Origin: Planococcus citri | Taxonomy: Eukaryota > Arthropoda > Insecta > Hemiptera > Pseudococcidae | Assembly: GCF_950023065.1 (NCBI RefSeq) | Contig: NC_088680.1 | Span: 63,029,350-63,093,349, forward strand | Length of the DNA: 64,000 nt | Direction: 5' to 3' | Shown: piece after piece, positions 22,287 through 34,200 of the stretch | Numbering within the stretch: position 1 is the first letter of the stretch | How the letters are laid out: each line of letters starts with the position of its first letter | Notes under the pieces: generated by a model | Seen by the model: only the letters and a program-made list of their open reading frames with translations | Told to the model about the DNA's origin: nothing | Databases searched by the model: none | Position numbers and translations under genes: made by a program

Positions 22287-25200
22287 GTAAGTGGACATTG
22301 GGTAATTTGCTCATCGTCGCTACTCGTATCGTCGTCGCGTAAAATGACCGTCGTTGCTTAGTTTAACCTCCTCGCATGTTTTAATTTTACAGGCACCGTT
22401 ATTGAAAATTTATGCGAAACTGCTTTTGAAAACTCGAGAAACGACCGTTCGGCGGTCGTAAGAGCTGCGAGGTGTTTATTAAGCTCAGTTACCAGAGTAC
22501 TATTGCTAGCCGATTCGGTGGTGGTTAAGCAATTGCTACATGCTAAAGAAAAAGTAGGTTAATATACTAATTGTTAATTCGCCTATGCCTATGATAAGGA
22601 TTTTAAACAGAAATGTGGTCGATGGACGATGCTTATAATGCACTAACTATGTATAGTGGTTATACCATAGATGGGTAATTTTTACTCGCTGTAATCTAAT
22701 GAAAATTCCAAATGGACCCTAACCTCATTGTGTGAAGTTCATATCTGTGAAATGCTTCATATTGATTGTTCCGGTCTCTATTTTTTGCCAGAAATTTTCA
22801 AAGTTCTGATTTTTTCGGAAATTGTAAGTTCCAGGGGCGTAGCAAAGTGATTTTACCAGGGGGGGTAAATTCTAAGAAATGCCAACTTTGAAATATTAAA
22901 TTTAAATTTACGGCGTTGAGTCTGTTTAAACAAAATGAATAATTTCCTCGAAAAGTTGGCAATTTTGAGTTTACATTTCTCAAGTATGCAGTTGGCAAAT
23001 CAAAAATGTACCTAAGGTACATTACATTTGAAATTAATTCTATGTAGTTGGCAAATCGAATTTAATTTTATGCAAATTGTCAACTTTTCAAGTAGATAAT
23101 TAGTAGAAAATGAAGTTGACAATTGTGAGTTCTGAAGTTTTCAGTTGGCAAATTAGCTTAATTGTAATATCGAACTCTGAGTTGGCGAGTGAAAATTTTT
23201 AAGAGTCCAAAGTACGATAATACGAACACAACAACGATGTAATTTCAAGTTCGCAAGTTACGAACATGCGAACGAGGTATTACTATTCGTAGGTTTGCAA
23301 GTTGCGACACTGCGAACACCATGTAACGTGTTCGCAGGTTCGCAATTTGGCAAGTAAAAATTTTTACCAGTCCAAAGTACGAACATGCGAACACAGCAAC
23401 AGTGTAATTTCAAGTTCGCAAGTTACGAACCTGCAAACAAGGTATGGTAGTATTCGTGGGTTCGCAAGTTGCGACACTACGAACCTGTATATGAAGCGTT
23501 CGTAGGTTCACAATTTGGCACCACGTTATGAAGTAAAAATTTTTACTGGCCAATTTGCGAACCTGCGAACACTTCATATACAGGTTCGTAGTGTCGCAAC
23601 TTGCGAACCTACAAATACTACCATACTTTGTTCGCAGGTTTGTAACTTGCGAACTTGAAATTATACTTTTCCTGTGTTCGCATTATCGTAGGTACTTTGG
23701 ACTCGTAAAAATGTTCACTCGCCAATTTGTGAACCTGCGAACACGTTACATGGTGTTCGCAGTGTCGCAACTTGCAAACCTACGAATTGACAATTTTTGG
23801 CAAGCAAGTGAGAATATTCGCAATTTTGGGCCAAAAAAAACACAATTTTTGGAAAAAAGCAAGACATCAATACTTAATTTCAGAAAAATGATGTTTTTTG
23901 GTAAATTTTTGGCAAAAAAGCGAGACTTGCGAAAAATTTTTGAAAAAAAAATCGAAAACAAGAACTCTTGGCAAATTTGCTAAAGATGAAAAACTTTTGT
24001 CAGAAACAAGAATCTGATTGGGACTTTTTGTAGATTCTGGCCAAAAATTATAATTTTTTGACATTTTGGCAAAAATCAGACATTTGAGCGATTTTGGGAA
24101 AAATTACGTCTGCTTGGAAAAAGTTCAGACAAATTGAAAATTTTGCTAAACATTGGTAATTTTTTTCAATTTTTAGAAAAACTAAGTCTTTTTGCCAAAA
24201 TCAGGACATTTGGACAATTTGAGCAAAAATGATGTATTTTTTACAATTTTGCAAAATACGATTTTACCTACTCAATTTTTGCTAAATTTAGGAATTTTTG
24301 ACAGCAATGGAAAAAAATCGAATTTTTAATCAATTTTGGCCAAGAATTATGGGTTTTTGACAGTTTTTGCAAATGGGAAAAATTATATCCATTTGGCAAA
24401 AATCATGTCTATTTGGCAAAAATCAGGGCTTTTTGACAATGTTAGATATCAAAAATTAGAAATTTTCGTTAGTTTTGGCCCCAAAATCCCGACTTTTTTA
24501 CAATTTTGGAGGAAATGGGTCTTTTTGGGAAATCTGGCTTCAGACAATTTTAGTGTTCCTGACAATTTTGCAAAAAATTTGGTACTTTTTGACAATTTTG
24601 ATATTTCTTTTTTGCAGTTTCAGTAAAAATTACAACTGTTTAGCAACTTTTACCAAAAACATAACTTTTTTGGCAATTTTGTAACAAAAAAAAAAAGAAA
24701 AAATGCCAACTATTTAATTTTCCAAACCTGTCGAGGGGTGTGCCGTACCCTCGCAACCCCCCCCCCCCGGCGCATTCTCCGCCACTGGTAAGTTCTTGCA
24801 TTGTACCAACAAGTGTCCAAAGTTTCCTGTTTTTTGGTCAATAATTGAAAAAAAAGTCATCCTTTTTACTGAAATTGTCAATTCTTGCTTTGTGTCAAAA
24901 ACTGACAAAAATTCTCAAATTTTCAAAAACTGGCAAAAAATTTTGTATTTAACAAAATGCCTAAAAATTGTCGTTTGTTTGCAAAATGTTCCAAAAAGTC
25001 TGACTTTTTTTCAAAAATGGTCCAAAAGTCTCGTTTTCCCCCAATTATTGTCCAAAAGTCATGTTTTTTGCTGAAATTGTCAGTTTTTGTCTTTTGTCAA
25101 AATATTCTCACATTTTCTGAAATTGACAAAAATGTTTGCATTTTAGCAATATGGCTAAAAATTGTTGTTTTCTTGCAAAAATGTCAAAATCTCACTTTTT

Positions 25201-28200
25201 TTAAAAATTGTCCAAGAGTCTCGTTTTTTAGCCGAGGTAATTATTGTCAAAAAAAATTCCGGTTTTTGCTGAAATTGTCAATTCTTGCTTTTTGTCAAAA
25301 AATTGTTTTTCAAACTATGTCCAAAATCCTCTTTTTTTTATCAAAAATTACCAAAAAAGGTTCTTTCTTTTGCAAAACTTTTCAGTCTCGCTTTCTGTGA
25401 AAAATGGGCATTATTTTTTGATAGACATTGCAAAACACCTCATTTTGTTTTCAAAAATTGTCAAAAAGTTGTAAAATACTGAGTTCAACTTTTTAAAATT
25501 GAAAACATGTTTTTTAGGACATTTTTTCTACATAAAAATGTTTTGCTCGTGTTTTGTTACTTATTTGGTTAGTTTTTCGAGCTTTTTTGGTTACAAATGT
25601 TACTTTTTTTTGAAGGGAGGGAAGGAAGGAGGGAGGGAGGAAGAGAGGGGGTTGAGTGCAAGCCTTGAACCATCACGCCACAAATTCGAGCCAATTGATG
25701 ATGTTGAGCCATTTTAAAACCTTCAACTTTGAAGAATTTTCGGATATTCTAGTTTTTTGCAAAATTTTATGAAAAAATGGGAGGGGGTATTGAGTCCTTT
25801 GAGCGGTTTTAGCAAATTTTTGGTTTCCCAGTATTTGAAAAACTTTATGAACTGAGGTTGAAACGAAATTCTGCTGCTTCTATAAACTCTAGTCTAAGGT
25901 GTTCTCGTGATCCCTATTGATCGATTTAGACATTTATTTTTTTTTAAAGAAAAAATCCATTCGTTAGTGAAAAAAATCAGAAAATCTATAAATCGGTAAG
26001 AAAGTTTCAGAATGACCTGAAATATTCTACGGATTGATTTAGGAAATCAAAAACGTTTGATCATAGTTTGATTTTTTCCCATCAGAAATAGAATTTTCGA
26101 GAAATCTTTGGATATTTAAAAAGTAGATTTTGACCACCCGAAACTTGTCCAGGTTCTATTTTATTTTTTATAGTTTTTGCGCAAGCGAAAAAACTATATT
26201 GTTTTCACTTTTTCTTCCGAGTTTTAACTTTTTTGGCTTAATGCTTTCTCATTTTCCATTCTTCCAACTTTTTTGGCTTTTTCATGATTGAGCGACGCGA
26301 CCAGTTCGTAGCGGAGTATTTGGTAGGTCGTCAACTCGTCAACTTGTCACACAGTTGAGTTACATAATTTGGTAGGTTGTAGGTGGGTATGCTGGACCGC
26401 CATTGTCTTCCTTCCCAGAACGAAAACAAACGAAACGCCGTAAGTACGCATACAATTTTTCGTGTAATAACGCAATTTTTTCGAATGTTCGCGAGTTCGG
26501 GTGAACTTCTATGTGGTCTCAAATTAAAGACAATGAAATTCCCTATCGATTGATGTTAAATTTTTGTCATTTCGAGTAAAATTAACGATTTTATGAATAC
26601 TTCTATTCTACGGATTTTTGCATACTACGTACGTCATCTTTAGACTAAAAATTCTCGAAATTTTCAGTGGACACATGCATGTTTTAAAGTACCAAAATGT
26701 TCGGAATCTCATCCTCTTTAAAATGAGCTATTAGCGAAAGCTCTAGATGCAACCGTTTGAAAATTCTCGAAGTTTAAAGTTGCGAAAACAAGCTGCAAGC
26801 GGTAAGTATTGAACTTCTAACTAAAATTACTCAAAATTTCGAGTGGACACGTAGGTATTTTAATACATCAAAATGTTCGTAAATTTATCCTCTTTAAAAT
26901 GTTTCTTTACCGAAAGCTCTACCTTTAGTCCTTTAACCATTCAAAAGTTTTCGAAGATTAAAGTTGCGGAAAGTGGTCAAATTGTGTTATCTCTGTTATC
27001 AGTGAGTGATGTTTTGATCAGTAACCACTTTCCGCAACTTTAATCTTCAAAAACTTTTGAACGGTTAAAGGTAGAGCTTTCGGTAAAGAAACATTTTAAA
27101 GAGGATAAATTTACGAACATTTTGATGTATTAAAATACCTACGTGTCCACTCGAAATTTTGAGTAATTTTAGTTAGAAGTTCAATACTTACCGCTTGCAG
27201 CTTGATTCGCAACTTTAAACTTCGAGAATTTTCAAACGGTTGCATCTAGAGCTTTCGCTAATAGCTCATTTTAAAGAGGATGAGATTCCGAACATTTTGG
27301 TACTTTAAAACATGCATGTGCTCACTGAAAATTTCGAGAATTTTTAGTTTAAAGATGACGTACGTAGTATGCAAAAATCCGTAAGATAGAAGTCTTCATA
27401 AAATCGTTATTTTTACGCGAAATGATGAAATTTCAACATTAATCGATAGAGAATTTCATTATCTTTAATTTGAGACTACACAACAGATCACCCGAACTCG
27501 CGAACGATCGAAAAAATTGCATTTTTCACACGAAAAATTGTATGCGTTCTTACGGAGTTTCTATGCTAAGTAGGATAGTCTCGCAAGAAAATGGCTGACC
27601 AGCATACCCCCTCCAATTCAAATCAAACAGCCAAAAAATAAATCGCAAAAACTATCTTAGAGCAGCGGGTACGCTGGTCTCTTGTTTTAGAAATGATTTC
27701 GATTTTTTTCATTTGGTTCAAGAATTATGCTGCAGATTAAAATTCTTTATGGGATAGATTAACCTCATAATACTCAAATGTCATCATTTCCAGCCGATCT
27801 AACGTCTCTAACAAAATTTTTGTATTCTCTAAAAATAAGAGAGGTGTCCCAACCAGCGAAACTTTTCTGACCCGATCAAAGCTAAATCAAACGAGCCTAT
27901 TTAAATACCTATGTACATCTCCAGCCAAAATTTCAGCTGCTCGAGTGCATTTCAAATTTGAGTTTTAAAAAAATCTGAAAAAATCAAAATTTCACCCGAT
28001 TGACTCAGAAAGCAGAAATTTGGTGTGTACCCTTATTTTCGACTCCTCGAATCGATTGAAAACGGTTTCGAATCGTTTTGAGCAGTTCTGGAGCCTCCAG
28101 CAGATTTTTGAAATTTGAAATTTCCACAAAATTCTACTTGATCCAGTTGGAAAGTTGAAATTCATCTTATACCCCAATTTCAACATGCAGAGTCGATTGA

Positions 28201-31200
28201 AGGTGGTTTAAAGCTCTTCTGGAGCCTCCAGCCACATCTTGGCAATTCCAAATGTTCAAAGTATCGTAAAAACTGTAAGTATATAACTTTATGAATTTGA
28301 TAAAATTCACTTACGTGTGCTGTTTGAGGAGAAAATCTGATATTCTGCCTATAGCCCATTTTCTTGATACGCCGAGTCAACTGGAAATGGTTTTAAGCCG
28401 TTTTGGAGTCTCCAGCAACTTTTTAGAAATTACAGTTACCGGAAAAAAAGTACTGAAATCTGCCCAATTCAACTTTATCGCATATAAACGCGATTCTGTT
28501 TATGTTCTTGACTGATTATACGCCATTTTTCAAAAATGAGTTTTTTGACAGTTTAAAACCATATATTTTTCAAATTTTTGATTATGCAATTGTTGGAGAA
28601 ATATGTGGTTCCGAACCGGCAGATACCGATTTGGGAAAAACGACGTGTAATTGGTCATGTGGGTTACTAACAACATCGATATTACAGTAATGGATACACA
28701 GCATGTAGAGAGGCGGGTGGGAAATGCCGTGCTAGCGAAGTTCACAGGGGAAAGGGGCGATGAGTTGATGGTTATTGATGCGCATCCTTCTGCGCAAGTG
28801 TAAAATAGTGATAAAAACATCGTGATTGAAAACAGATAACATTTTCAACAGATTGTAATTTCAAAATGACTATAATTTCAAGTGTTTTCGTTGAAATATA
28901 ATTTGTATATGTAAATAATTTTGAATAAATCGAACTTGAGACTTTAATTATTGCAATGAAGTTCTATTAGTACCATTTATGAAGTTCCACTGTTTGTAAT
29001 CGCCATCATCGATGGTAATTGCCGATCAGAAACAACATTATTGTCATCAGATAAGTATTTAAGATTCTTCAGTTTTATTATTAATTGCAAAAAGAACTAG
29101 TTTACTTTGTGATATATTCTTTTTTTCAGGTTTCAATTAATGAATACGTAGGTCTACGAAGGATTTCAGCGATAATTTCAATTATTTTGATAAGTAAGAG
29201 TATAATAATTTATTTGATTTTACATTAGCGAGCTATTGATTCTTGAAAAGAATCAGTTTAGTAAACTTTTGTCGCACTGACGTACTTGAATCGTCGTTAA
29301 TTTGCTCGAATTCGTGATGCTTTCTTAACGTTACATACTTATTTACAATATTATTTTTTAGTTTGTTGCAATGATCGTTGTTATCACACCCGATGTTAAA
29401 ATATTGCATTAAAGCCGTTTGTTTTACAGATTCATCAAATGACATTTTGAAAATTCCATTTACGTTATTCCGAAAAGCTATCTCTGTGGAGAGACACAAT
29501 TGCATTACATTCTCCGATGGATGTACCAGACGACCTTTTGATTTCCGTGAAGTTAAAGTATTCGGCGAAGGATTCTTGTTTACGAGAGACAGGTTGCAAT
29601 TTCCACAGTCATTTTTGTTCAAAATACTCTTGATAACAAAACCGGCAATATGAGGCACAATTATTTTGACAGCCTTAACGATTCGTGAATCAATTTCGTC
29701 CTCAAAGTCTTGATATACAGTTACTAGTTCATTTTCTTCATGGTCACTGATATCTGAAGAATAATCATTCATATCCGCATCTGATGTATATGCTGCCAAT
29801 TCGTCATCGGAGGTATCGAATTCTAACAATGATGTGTTTGCAGGTTTGTGAGAAGGCCCAGCAACTGCAGGGTCACGAGAAGGTCCAGCAATTGCAAGTT
29901 CGTGAGAAAGCTGAACAACTGCAGGTTCACGAGAAGGCAAAACTGCTGGTGTTTCATTGCATGGAGTAATTTTTTTCTTTTTTCGGCGACTGGAAGCACT
30001 TAAAATAGGAACGTCGTCTTTTTCACAATTTGCACGATTTGAGCTTTCAATTTCATGTCGAACAAGTAGTTGCCGATAAGCGCCTTTGAACTGTAATGCA
30101 TCGGGATTGTTATTCCAGCCATTCTTTCTTCTTACTGCCGAAAAAAAGTTTTCTAAATGATCTTGACTAAGTTTGAACGATAAAAGGTAATCTTGTTTGT
30201 GGTCAGGTAACGTTTTTAAAGCTTCATAAATTTTAAACAAGTTCTCCAAGCAAATAACCAGCCCTAGAAATCCAGTTTTCCTACTACATGTCATAACGGA
30301 TGTGCCTTGGCTGGTTTTCAAGCTGATAATGTACTGTTTCAGCTCCTCAGCTTTGGATTTCTTCGTTATTAGATTCTCATCGTTGATTTCAGTTTTCAGG
30401 GGTTTGCAGAACTTGTTTTTAAAATTGTTTTTTTCTCTGCAGTTTAATAAATCGAAGGTTTCATCAAATTTTTTGCAAAATTCAGCAGTAGGTGAGCTTC
30501 CTTGAAATTCTTCAAATCCCTCACTTTTTAGATGCTCCAAGCTGTCGTGAACGGATTCACTCAATACTTGAGTAGCCAGTTTTACTTTCATCTTCGTATT
30601 TGAAAAATCAATGTGTTTTTTTCTAATTTTGTTTCCGAAATGCAGCCCTGAAGCTGTTTGCAATTGGTACAGCAAAGGAACGAATTTCCAGCAAATATCT
30701 TCACCCTTGTTGTTTTTCAACGGACCATATTCGGCAAATGCATTTCGGATGTTTTTTATATTGTGGCTCGGATCTGGATACACGTACACAGGTTTTTTAG
30801 TGACTGGATGAGGAAAATATGGCTTGAATTGAGGCGTGCCGTGTTTGAAATTTGCTCCCAATTCTTCACACATGGTGAAATTGACATACGCACCATCAAA
30901 AGTAACACTCATTACATGAGTGTTGGCGTCATGCAACATTTCTAGACACATGTTGAGGAGATGTGCGCGTTCTTTTCCAGTCATGCCATCAATAAGGAAG
31001 TACCCTACAGGTACCTTGAATTTCGTTTTTAAAGACACGACCATGAACACTAATGCATTTTTAGCTTTAGGAATATCTTCAGTATCCGCATCGATCACCA
31101 TATTACTTCCCAAATTGACGGCTCCAAATACAACGCCATCGTTACCCATACCAACACGTTGGCGAATACTCATTTCATCTATGACAAGATTGACTGGTAA

Positions 31201-34200
31201 GGGAGCTTTTATATGATCGGATCGATTTTTCAATGCATCAAAAGCTTCCTGGGTGAAGCCTGGTTCTCCATTAACAACTCGTAACCATGCTTGAATAGTG
31301 GATTCTGCGGGTAGCATATTTTTCCATGCCTTTCTAACGAATGCGTATCCTTTTGTGCTGTAGAAATATAATGTAACTGCAAACTGGCGTATGTTTTCAT
31401 CGTATTTCAGCGGCTTCTTACTTGTGAGGCAAGCGTCTACAAGAGTTCTTACATTTTCCGGTACAGTGGACTGAAAAGGACAAAATATTGTGTTGTAGCA
31501 TAATTTTATGTTGCTTGCCTAAATGCCTACGTAGGTGCAGGGTGTTCATTTGAATCAACTAATGTACAGTATTGTGCAAATTATTGTGAAAAATAACAAC
31601 CAAAATCTCAACAAATCAAAAATTTTTGTATTTGAACATGTTTTTTACAGTAATTTAATTTTAAAATTTAATTTTCCATTTTCTATCAAAAAAATGAACC
31701 AAGTTGAGCCAAGTAAGGGCAAGATTTTTCAAAAATTTAAATTACGTGAAAAAAGTTGTCGAATTTTGCAATTTTAATAACGGATTCTTACTAATTCGAG
31801 ATCGCTGATTTCGAATATGACTTTAGTTTTGTGATCGGACTCGTATTTGGCGAAATGGTTGCAGTTTCTCAACGAAGCAGCACTCCACGACACAAATGGA
31901 CACCAGATTCGGGCTCGGCGACCTCAAATTAGTCAAAAACGACCCTTTACACAATTTTTTTTGAAAATCAAAAAAATTCCAAAAAAATGCAATTTATTAA
32001 TGCACTTTTTTGAGCAAAAAAACTTTTTCTCGCGAATCGAACTGAAATTTGGGCTACAGGTTCTTTTTAGGACGACGAATTCATTTTCGGTGTCAGATTG
32101 TTTTAACAACGCTTCCTTATACTGAAAATATATGGCGTTTTTTGACCAATTTGAGCACGCTGAATTCAAAAATGACGTTTGTTCTGCTATTGAAATCACT
32201 CAAAATAATGTCTTGGTATCTGATAAATTTGTTAGGTACCTATCTGAATTTTACTTGAATTCAAATGATTACTCTGCCCTCAAATTATTTTGTGAATTGA
32301 AGATAGGTATGTCATAAACAGACATTCACTCACCAATAAATGGTGATATGCTGCCTCTGAAATGTAATCGCTTTTTTTCAGATGGTCAAGTAGATCCTCC
32401 ATATTTTTAATTTTTTTCTTAAGATACAAATTTTGTCTTCGCAGTGCATGAATTTTTTTTTTATGCCGCCGCGACTCCTCCTTCGCCAAGTAGAAAAACC
32501 TCCTTGCTACTCTTGGAGATTTCATATGCGGAGATAAAAAATCTCCAAGATATCTTTGACGTATGGGCCTTTCCGTTGTCCGAGGAGTTTGTGGTGTGGC
32601 ACTGCCAGCACCAAGTTCTACGTTGTTTGCTGTAAATTAATAAAGTTGTTTGAGTACTTGAAAAAATGTTTGGAATAGGTGGACTCTCGTCACTTATTGA
32701 TCAAATTTTCTGTCTTACTGGTGGGTTCAGAATCAGAATTTGAAACATAGGATGTTGCTTCGTTACCATCATTGGCATTATTAAGAGAAGAATTTGATAA
32801 TTGTTGCTCATTTTCTGAAAAATCACCATCAGTGTTCATAGCTTCTCCAGCAAATTCGACATCAATAACTGAAAATTAATAATAAGGCATTTGGGTATGT
32901 TGAAAAAATGCAAAATGCATTCTACATGGTTGCATTATTGTCTTACTAGGGGTATTGGTATTGGTACTGGAATCTAAAACGTTGGATATCACAGTCACAT
33001 TTTCATTATAATCAGAATCACCAGCAGTATTTATATTTTCTGCTGCAAATTCAACATCACTCACTGAAAAATTAGAGATTTGAGTAGTTTTTAAAAAAAT
33101 AAAAATTTAAATTGTGTTCTACTTAGAATGGTTTAATAATTGTCTTACTAGGGATCTCAGATTCATCTTCATTAATATTACCAGAAAAACTGATCGGAGT
33201 ACAATTGTGTTTTAGTTTGGTTCGATTTTTGGAAGTTTTTGCAGGCTTAATATCCTGACTTCTAAAGTGCATCGAGCATAATCTATCATTTGGAAACACA
33301 CGATCAAAATCAATTCCCAAAATTTGAGCCCATTGAGCTCTTCTATCATCATTCTCAGGGAAACTGTAAAATGAATTTGTGAACATAGAATTCTGCAAAA
33401 TAATGTGACAAATATAAAAATGCAATGGTAAAGATTTACTGTTTGTGATCGCCAATTCAACTGTTCAAAAATCTTGCCTGCCAGCAAAATTGCTGAAAAA
33501 CTTTTTTTAAAAATTATCCAAAAACTTGATTTTATCGTCCGAATTTATAAAAAAAAAAAAAATAATTAAATTATAGACGTTTTGGATTTTTCAAAAATTA
33601 TAGGCCAATTTTCCATAAATATGTGTTAAATATCATTATGTAATGCTGTTTTCAGTAAAAAAGCTACATGCTCCAATAACGTGTGAAATTTGAAATATTT
33701 TTGGTATTAAAAAGTAAAAATAATGGAAAATATTAGTGGTGGTTATGTGAAGACTGACGAGAACTCCGAGAAGAAAAGGAAAAAGTCATCACACAGTGTG
33801 AACTCAAAGAAAAAACTTAGAAGCTCTCAAGATGAAAAGGAGAATAAACCAGAAAATTTTGATGAAGATTCATTCGATTATGCGCCTCCAGAACAACCTG
33901 AGCCTAAGTATGCATATCTTAGGGACAGAATCCCAAAGAAATCAGAACGTTGGAGACTTCCAGGGCAACCATGTTACAACTGTAAGCCTTTTTTTGATAA
34001 TTTGAAAAAGAAATACTCGGAAGAAGAATATCGAAAAATAGTGGATCAGTCCTGTAGACATCGTTTCAAGTTTGTTAGGTCCCAAACCCCACCTGGAATT
34101 TGGGACCCTACTTTTCCAAAGACGGATAGTGACAGTGATTAGATATGTATTTTTGAACAACTACTGAATAATATGATGTACCTATGTTCATAAAAATAAA

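Noticed and set aside
23555..23983. 142-codon plus-strand frame with CELxxxLF repeats
   Set aside because: Product of the GTTCGCAGGTTCGCAA tandem array.
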